A DNA stretch of 64,000 nt, from positions 9,238,001 to 9,302,000 of the forward strand of contig OZ020259.1 in the NCBI GenBank assembly GCA_963971285.1, in the 5' to 3' direction. Position 1 is the first letter of the stretch. Every line of letters begins with the position of its first letter. Shown one piece after another: positions 56,909-64,000 of the stretch. The DNA is from Astropecten irregularis (lineage: Eukaryota; Echinodermata; Asteroidea; Paxillosida; Astropectinidae). Below the pieces are notes generated by a model. That model was not told the origin of the DNA. It worked only from the letters and a program-made list of their open reading frames with translations, and did no database searches. The position numbers and the translations under genes are program-made.

Positions 56909-59130
56909 CTAGCTGTCGGTCGCGGAGCAACAAAGACGGCCTTCGTGAAAATACTTGACAGCAGCTCTCCACTCATTTTTCTGCTGTGCCAGGGGGGCTA
57001 ACTGCTTTGGCTCTAGGTTCCATTGTTTCATGTTCCTCTTAATAGTGTCTTTGAAGCGCAGGCGTGGGCATCCTCTCGTCCTTGTGCCTTCGCATAGCTG
57101 AGAGTAGAGAATCTGTTTTGGCAGTCGATTGGGTTCGAGCCTGAGTATGTGTCCTGTCTAGGCCTGGGCGATTAACTCGATTAATCGATTAATCGCGATT
57201 ACATTCCTGTGTCGATTACTCGATTAGTAAATTCTGAACTACTCGATTAATCGTGCCAGCGCGATTAGTACCTTCGAGTTGCGATTAATTCCACGAGTTA
57301 CTACTATTCTCAGTCGATCAATAGCCATGCCGTGTGTGTTGCATGGAGCAGCTGCAATAGACTTGATGACAAGTCGTTAGACATTCGTGTTTTGTCCATC
57401 CGTCCGTCAATATCATGCATCGTTCGTATAGTGAGGCAACGTAATCTTGATTCAATAGGGGTCGAGGGTGTATATGTACCGCGGTCGCGGCCCCGCATGT
57501 TGGACATTATGCGTACACAGTGTAATGTGAACACGGACACCATACCCCTGGTGTAGCTATAAAATTACCGACTTGATATCAAGTCTGCTGCTGCACGTGC
57601 ACCGGATGCCCGCCCAATTGTGACAGCACCATGACAACATTTTGAGATAACACTGTGATTGGCCAGTAGCCCTTCTAATAATACTGCCTTATATGGTCAA
57701 CGTGGATGAGGCATGAATGAGGACTATACCATTTCGCTGTTTATTGAGGTACATTTAGTTATGTTGCATTTCCAATAAATACTATTTATCTCACTTAGTA
57801 ATAAAACGACAGGTTGTCGGGACTTGTCGCACACATGAGTTATTGGATACATCCAGTTTACATGTCGGGGTGAATTTTAATTCAAGCCTGACAGCTGACA
57901 ACGAAGTTTTTCTCAACTTCTTAGGCCAACGTGTTTACAATGGATTCGGCTACCATGGCCGGCCAGCGAGGCTTGGCGCATGGCGTGATGGCATTCAACT
58001 ACTCAAGTACAGACGCTACTCGATTATACGATTACTGTACTGGCATGGACTACTACCGTATCGTATCGTATGATAATCGTGAAGTGAACATGTGGAGTAA
58101 TCGTGAAATGTAAAATAATCGCGATGTGTTTAGTAATCGTGAGCTGTGTAATAATCGTGTTCACTGTTCAGCCTACTATCGTTGACTTGTACATGCATGT
58201 ATGGGACTACGTCTGTGTGTACGTACGTGAGGCAGTAACTGCATGCCTTGTCGGCCAACACTTCGCGAAACTACCCTACTTTACTGAAGGAAGTAATTAT
58301 GGACGATATTAGCTTCACGAATTTTGCATTATCACTTATCAGAACAAAATGGCATTGCTCAATGCCTCGGAAATCGGAACTGATCGCTGTTGAAACTTGT
58401 AAGAATCAATGCATTACGCTAGTGCAGTTTACTGCAGTGCCGCTATGATGAAAACAAGGTACATGCTGCTTGTATAGTCACTTCCGGGTAATCGCGATTA
58501 ATCGATTAATCGCGATTATTTCCTCCGCGATTAATCGATTAGTGAAAAGCACTAATCGCCCAGGCCTAGTCCTGTCTATCTCAGATTCTTTCTGATTAGG
58601 AGTGTCTCCATTGAGGGCAAGCCAGCCCTGTCAAGGACTTCCACGTTCGTGATCTTGTCATGCCACTTGATGTTCATTATCTTCCTCAACTGTCTCATCA
58701 TGAGGGCATGAAGTTTCTTCACCTGGCTCCTGTAGACAATCCATGTCTCTGCACCGTAGAGGAGTGTTGATATCATGATCGCTATGTAGACGCTGCACTT
58801 TGTCCTTATTGACACATAATGGTTATTCCAGAGACGGTCCCGTAGTTTACTGAAGGCCGAGCTTGCCTTTGACATTCTCTTCTGCAGTACGGCTTCCAGT
58901 CGGCCATCTTTGGAGATTGTGCTACCGAGATAAGTGAAGTCATGTGCTGAGGATAGCACTGTATCCTCAACCCAAACTTCTTAGATGCTGAGGAGAATGC
59001 ATCTATGATTGCTTGGATGTCAGTTGACGAGTGGGCTACCTAGGGCGCTGTCATCAGCATAGAGAAGTTCTCTGACCAGAACTCTGGTGGTCTTTGTCTT
59101 GGCTCGGAAGGCGAATATAGGCTGGCAGAA
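56909..59130 (-). pseudogene. LINE reverse transcriptase C-terminal fragment, split by a hAT insertion
   Basis: On the minus strand from 59,130: AKTKTTRVLVRELLYADDSA, holding the YADD reverse-transcriptase catalytic motif (about 59,047-59,064), then frameshifts and stops. Next comes an open stretch 58,959-58,576 (FTYLGSTISKDGRLE, LLYGAETW, NIKWHDKITNVEVLDRAGL). After the inserted element the frame resumes at 57,158 with HILRLEPNRLPKQILYSQL and ends at TAG 56,909-56,911. A TAG stands where the family usually has Trp (LRWTGH), next to the insertion. This C-terminal pattern is that of RTE-like / CFDP2-type LINEs. The fragment is 5'-truncated at about 59,130. Confidence 0.85.
57159..58568. mobile_element. 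hAT-like element (1,410 bp) inserted in the LINE fragment
   Basis: The ends are TAGGCCTGGGCGATTAA and TAATCGCCCAGGCCTA-type complements, flanked by perfect 8-bp direct repeats GTCCTGTC (57151-57158 and 58569-58576). Subterminal repeats of ATTAATCG/CGATTAAT are dense at both ends. The interior open frames are short and unrecognised; no transposase is present. The 8-bp duplication places it in the hAT superfamily. Confidence 0.9.
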
Positions 59131-59180
59131 AATATTACTGCAGTACCAATGCCAATTAATTATGAATGAGCATAAGACCT

Positions 59181-59695
59181 AGCACCTCTGGGCCGGAGGC
59201 GCACTAAAAATAAGGCACCTCCGAAAACAAAGAAACACTAGCTCCTCCGGAAACAAAGAAACACTAGCGCCTCCGGAAGCAAAGAAACACTAGCACCTCC
59301 GGAAACAAAGAAACACTAGCGCCTCCAGGAACAAAGAAACACTAGCACCTCCGGAAACAAAGAAACACTAGCTCCTCCGGAAACAAAGAAACACTAGCGC
59401 CTCCGAAAACAAAGAAACACTAGCGCCTCCGGAAACAAAGAAACACTAGCGCCTCCAGGAACAAAGAAACATTAGCGCCTCCGAAAACAAAGAAACACTA
59501 GCGCCTTCGAAAATAAAGAAACACCAGCTCCTCCGGAAACAAAGAAACACTAGCACCTCCAGGAACAAAGAAACACTAGCACCTCTGGAAACAAAGAAAC
59601 ACTAGCTCCTCCGGAAACAAAGAAACACTAGTGCCTCCGGAAACAAAGAAACACTAGCGCCTCTGGAAACAAAGAAACACTAGCACCTCCGGGAG
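59181..59695. repeat. 26-bp minisatellite, ~18 copies
   Basis: The consensus unit is ACACTAGCGCCTCCGGAAAC plus AAAGAA (26 bp), with point variation (GCG/GCA/GCT CCTCC). The array is bounded by GGCCGGAGGCGC-type sequence on the left and a small palindrome GCACCTCCGGGAGGTGC at the right end. 26 is not a multiple of 3, and no coding role is indicated. Confidence 0.92.
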
Positions 59696-61414
59696 GTGCG
59701 TCAATTATAAAAATGTAATCTGACCCAAATCGTGACAATTCACTCTCTAAAACAACTCCAAATATTCGCCAAATATTCACAGAAAGATTATAATGACAAA
59801 AACAAGCTTACCATAATTCGTCTAGCATCCAAGAAATAACTGCTGGAATTAGTCTACCATTTTTATTGATGAATAAAGACTGTCCTTACAATAACTATGC
59901 ACAGCACGCGCACAACTATCGTGATTGGCAGCAACTTGACAAGTGAGACGTAGATGTATTAACACACATTGAAAAGTTTACTTAGCGCATTTGTAGCAAC
60001 CATTAAATTTCGCGCTACAACCATGGGCGTTAAAAGCTCCCAACGCGGTCTACATTTAGTGTAAGGAGAAATACCTGAGCGCCCAATTGGAAGCTAATAC
60101 GCGCCCACTTATAACAAGCCAAAAAGCGCACAAATGTGCTACACGAACATACACTGCCGCGGGCGTATGGCGAAGTCGCCCAATTAGAGGATAAAAATAG
60201 CCAACTTGATGACGCAATTTAGAAGTCATGCGCATGCAGGAGCTCGTAGCAGCATACGCAAGAGTGGATTATAAAAAGGTAAACAAGAGCCAATTTTCGC
60301 TACAGTACTATAGAGTAGTTATTTTCTGTCTTTAAAAAGTTAACAAGCTGTGCAAGCGCACATATCATCCCCGCAAACATATCTGTAGTCGAGTTGTCCT
60401 ATTGGGTTGACTTGTTCGAAACCCATATTACCGATGCATGTCACAAGGTAACCTGCATGGCTGTGGTGTGTACGTAAAGATGCCGACATTGGAAGTTATC
60501 ACTCACCGCGATTCCTGTACAAACAGAATCATGTCGTGTACGAAAGTGCTGATTTTCACCCAATAAAATCTCCGAATAGATTGTGAAGATTAATTTGACA
60601 TGAGGTCATGGCATATCGAAAATAATATAGGAAACAATGGGGCTAGAATGGCTCTAGAAACGCAACGAAACAACTATGAACACGTGCACGGAACGGCACA
60701 GACTGGCTATTGATGATCGTAAGGGGATCGACCAGTCATGACAGCGAGAAATACGTTGCCAAACACGTGTTACAACAGAGGATTTCTTGTGGACTAGAAC
60801 GATCTTTCTCACATTTTATGTGTGTGAATACGTACGTATAATTATACCGGAAGTACATATAAACATGCTGCCGTTCTTTTGTACACGTTCGGGTATAGTA
60901 TTACTCTTGATTTATGTCACCGTTTACCGCCCGGCCGTCCGTCCCCGTGATTCATGTATTACGTGTATAATACGCGCAGAATTACTGCGGGGACTTCAGG
61001 AAAACTGCAGGAATCACGCAGGCAGCGTGAGATTTATGCCCCCTAAGTCTTCAGAAAAAGAATAAAAAGCCAGCCGCGGGGAATCTGCAGGAGCCTGAAT
61101 ATTTTCGTCCACTACTGTACGATCATGTACAGTTGTATTGTACGTACGTACAATGTGTGTGCATGTGGTCACCCACTCAAGTATCGCTTGGTACGGTACC
61201 CGTTATTTATGGCCAGGCGCGGTGCAGATTGTGTGGTAAGAAATATGTTTTTGACATCGCAAAAATCAAGTCAAAATTTTGACTCAGAAAACCCACGTGA
61301 TCATGTGTTAGTTTCACTTCCAGTTGTTGAAAAGCTTTTTTTACTATACAAAATTTATTATAACTTTTTGTTTAATCGCTGGTTTTCTTTTAACCCAAAC
61401 TTAACTGTTCGACC
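59696..61414. other. Intergenic or intronic, nothing identified
   Basis: No gene or structured repeat is supported in this stretch. Short open frames near 60,787 and 61,125 show no family features. Confidence 0.35.
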
Positions 61415-62255
61415 TGAGTATTTCCTTTTTAAAATTAAGAATTTCCAACACGATAAAGCAACATTATTACATGCCAAATTTAGAATTTATAAAAGACCGG
61501 TAACTGCGGGTGCCCTACCAACTCTGCAGACACAGCGCATGGGGGCTTGCGACGCATTCAGCCCGAGGCATGGGCCCGTGATAACCACCAGTGCGGTCCA
61601 CGCACCCCGTATGTGTAGCATTTTTGATGCGAGACCGTGCGTTGAGTCACTCACCCGTTGCATTTTTTTTGAGGGGGGATTTTCGAGCCGCAGAGCAAGA
61701 AAGCCTCGAGATAATTTCTTGTCAACTCACTTTCTCCTCGGCATCAACTCGCAAACATTGCGTCAACTCGCAAACATTGCGTCAACTCGCAAACATTGGG
61801 TCAATTCGCAAACATTGGGTCAACTTGCAAACATTGGGTCAACTCGCAAACATTACATCAACTCGCAAACATTGCGTCAACTCGCAAACATTACATCTAC
61901 TCGCAAACATTGCATCAACACGCAAACATTATGTCAACTCGCAAACATTGCATCAACTCGCAAACATTGCGTCAACTCGCAAACATTACGTCAACTCGCA
62001 AACATTGCATCAACACGCAAACATTGCGTCAACTCGCAAACATTGGGTCAACTCGCAAACATTACATCAACTCGCAAACATTGCGTCAACTCGCAAACAT
62101 TACATCAACTCGCAAACATTGCATCAACAAGCAAACATTATGTCAACTCGCAAACATTACGCCAACTCGCAAACATTGCATCAACACGCAAACATTACCT
62201 CAACTCGCAAACATTACGTCAACTCGCAAACATTTTGTGAATAATTCTGAAACTC
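61415..62255 (+). repeat. Dispersed repeat family R2, copy 2, with a 19-bp minisatellite
   Basis: It has the same order as copy 1 at 55,195-55,967 but on the plus strand: GAGTATTTCCTTTTTAAAAT, the conserved segment around CTTGCGACGCATTCAGCCCG, then 26 units of TCAACTCGCAAACATTGCG at 61,741-62,232, then TTTTGTGAATAATTCTG. The array is open in all three plus frames because 19 leaves remainder 1 on division by 3, so the 371-codon frame at 61,125-62,240 is a repeat artefact. Confidence 0.85.
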
Positions 62256-63197
62256 TTATGTTTTCAACAGACAGATGGATTCGCCTAATTCAGTAATTGT
62301 TTATGTTTTGCGGATGATTTTTCCATCATGTACGGCTTGAACGTACGTGTATTGCGTTCCTGGAATTCCCATACGGCAGCTGCGACATTTAGTCACAGCT
62401 AGTGCGAGTACCAGTCTAAAACCATTAGCGTGCCACATCCCTCTAACACTTGCTGAGGCTGGAAATGCGTATACGTTCACCTTTGACCTCATTTTGTTTT
62501 TCTGTTAATTAACCTTAATTACACGATATATTTCTGATTTTGTTGATACAAAAATCCTCATTAAGTATTCTAGAATTATTGTATTATACTTCGCAATGTT
62601 GATTTTTATAACTTTTAAGCCGGTGTGTACCTTTAAGTCTGGGTTCTCATTCATGTCATTGTGTGTCAAGAATTGTCGGAAAAGCAATATTTCCAAGGCC
62701 AGAGCAAGCATTGGGTGAAGACGTTTGCAGCGATTGTAGTTTAGACATTCTATGACTCCTCATCTGTCTGGCCGGTTTATGTGATTAAGATCTTCACAAA
62801 AAACCGCTACTGTAGCGCCGTAAGACAGGTACAGCCAGCGAACGTGCGGGAAGAGACTGCTGTCTTCAGGATGCAGAGCTTGTGCACTGTGCAGTTGATC
62901 AATCGTGGGGTGGTAGGTAGGGTTAGGTAGGTAGGTTAGGAGTACCTGATGTATTAGAGCCCTTGTGAGTTATGTTCCGGCCGGACATGTTCCTTAAACT
63001 GCGGGAGAACAGGGCTGTACTATCGGGTGCTGTGTTTTCCAGTAGGGCTAGATCTGTTTCAGGGGCCCCACGTTTTGATCATTTTGTACAATTTTTCCAT
63101 CTGCTTCTGTGTCCTGTGGCTGGCAGTACACTTCCTCTGCTTTCAACATCTAGCAGATTCTGAAAGGACATAGGAACAACAGCATGCTTTCAGCACT
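62256..63197. other. Unassigned, possible LINE 5' region
   Basis: No gene is identified. A short GGTAGGTAGGTTAGG-type tandem lies at about 62,908-62,943. The right part may be the 5' untranslated region of the LINE that follows. Confidence 0.3.
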
Positions 63198-64000
63198 ATG
63201 TCCACAGGGAGCAGCCTATCTGGATTCCCCTACCCAAGGAATTCCACCCTCCATTCAGGCATAGGTTATTGCGATGGGTTTACTACGAAACCTGACAAAA
63301 CAGAAACTACAAAAACCGGTACCGAAAAGCCGCCTCCGACTGAACCAGTCAACATGATGGGTAATGGGGAAAGCCCTATTACGGAAGCCATTACCTTGAA
63401 TGGAGGAAGGAAGATTAGGTACAACACAAAAGAAACAAGTCACATGAACATCACCAAACACAATTTAAGGATCGGAAATTGGAACGTCCAAGGTCTCAAT
63501 GCAACAGGAAAAATTGGTGTGCTGACAGATGAATGTGAACAATACCAACTGGATTTAGTGGCACTAACAGAACTGCACTGGCCTGGCCAAGGAAGAATCA
63601 GACATAATAACTGGGAGATCATCTACTCTGGTCCTGACTCCAATAGAAGAGAGAAAACAGTTGGGCATCATGCTTTCTCAAACAGCTGCAAAATCCTTGC
63701 TGTCATACGAGTGTGTATCAGACCGGCTGATGGTTGCACGGTTCAACTGTAAGCATGCCAAACTGCATGACCAATGTGGTATGTTATGTTCCGACTAACA
63801 GCGAGACACGCCCTGATGATGTTGCTGGTAAAAATGCTTTCTACCAACAATTGGATGATCTGCTGTCCGACATCCCAAAACATGACATCCACATCGTTAT
63901 TGGAGATATGAATGCCCAGCTGGGAGATGATGTAAGCACGTGGAAACCAGTCCTTGGGAAACATGCTGCAGGAGCTCCAAATGATAATGGCATCAGACTC
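63198..64000 (+). pseudogene. LINE endonuclease (APE-type) domain, runs off the right edge
   Basis: The frame opening at 63198 reaches NLRIGNWNVQGLNATGKIGV and LDLVALTELHWPGQGRI, the first motifs of an apurinic-like endonuclease as in RTE-like / CFDP2-type LINEs. Near 63,655 the frame shifts (GIMLSQTAAKSLLSYECVSD), and near 63,750 it shifts again to CYVPTNSETRPDDV and HIVIGDMNAQLGDDV, the catalytic GDxN motif. It continues past 64,000. Two frameshifts make this copy inactive, unless they are sequencing errors. It lies in the opposite orientation to the RT fragment at 56,909. Confidence 0.85.

Noticed and set aside
61125..62244. Large protein-coding gene of 371 residues (and overlapping 217- and 166-codon frames)
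   Set aside because: Most of it is a 19-bp tandem repeat that is stop-free in all three frames; the peptide periodicity of 19 residues follows from that.

Overview
This is a piece of a metazoan nuclear genome, about 64 kb, AT-rich, with spliced genes, GT-AG introns and dense non-autonomous transposons. The protein content (CAND1, a mitochondrial carrier, a lectin+PAN protein, CFDP2-type LINEs, a tRNA-like SINE) fits a marine invertebrate, probably a deuterostome such as an echinoderm, hemichordate or cephalochordate. That placement is inference. Nothing prokaryotic is present.

Left part (1,724-27,768, + strand): the last 23 coding exons of CAND1, the cullin exchange factor, giving 908 residues. 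The first ~320 residues lie upstream of the window. Every exon joins in frame, and the gene looks intact. Its introns hold a piggyBac remnant ending 33 bp before an acceptor, two TTAA-flanked MITEs, two inverted pairs of tRNA-like SINEs, a 1.4-kb TA-flanked element, a 29-bp minisatellite of about 48 copies with higher-order structure, and a 1.2-kb inverted-repeat element in a small array copied from an exon/intron junction.

Middle part (about 28-43.9 kb): no intact gene seen. It is a mosaic of MITEs, many with exact target-site duplications (TSDs): hAT-like with 8 bp, TA-type, TTAA-type, and a foldback element with 9 bp. The most unusual structure is at 34,313-38,806. There an old foldback copy is split by a 3.9-kb block with a related MITE at each end, and the flanking tetranucleotides of the two MITEs are crossed. 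A C-type lectin/PAN pseudogene (41,510-42,126) and a tandem SINE array follow.

Right part (44-64 kb): a broken transposon-type gene (44,025-45,830); the first coding exon of a mitochondrial carrier resembling SLC25A32 (46,849-46,987), whose later exons are not seen; an antisense TatD-nuclease fragment; a 2.4-kb copy of the repeat that also opens the window; an inverted pair of repeats each carrying a 19-bp minisatellite; a LINE reverse-transcriptase fragment split by a hAT element with a perfect TSD; a 26-bp minisatellite; and a LINE endonuclease domain running off the right edge.

The cellular genes are unrelated housekeeping genes and show no functional cluster. I found no convincing new multigene system. 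The novelty is in the architecture of the mobile DNA.
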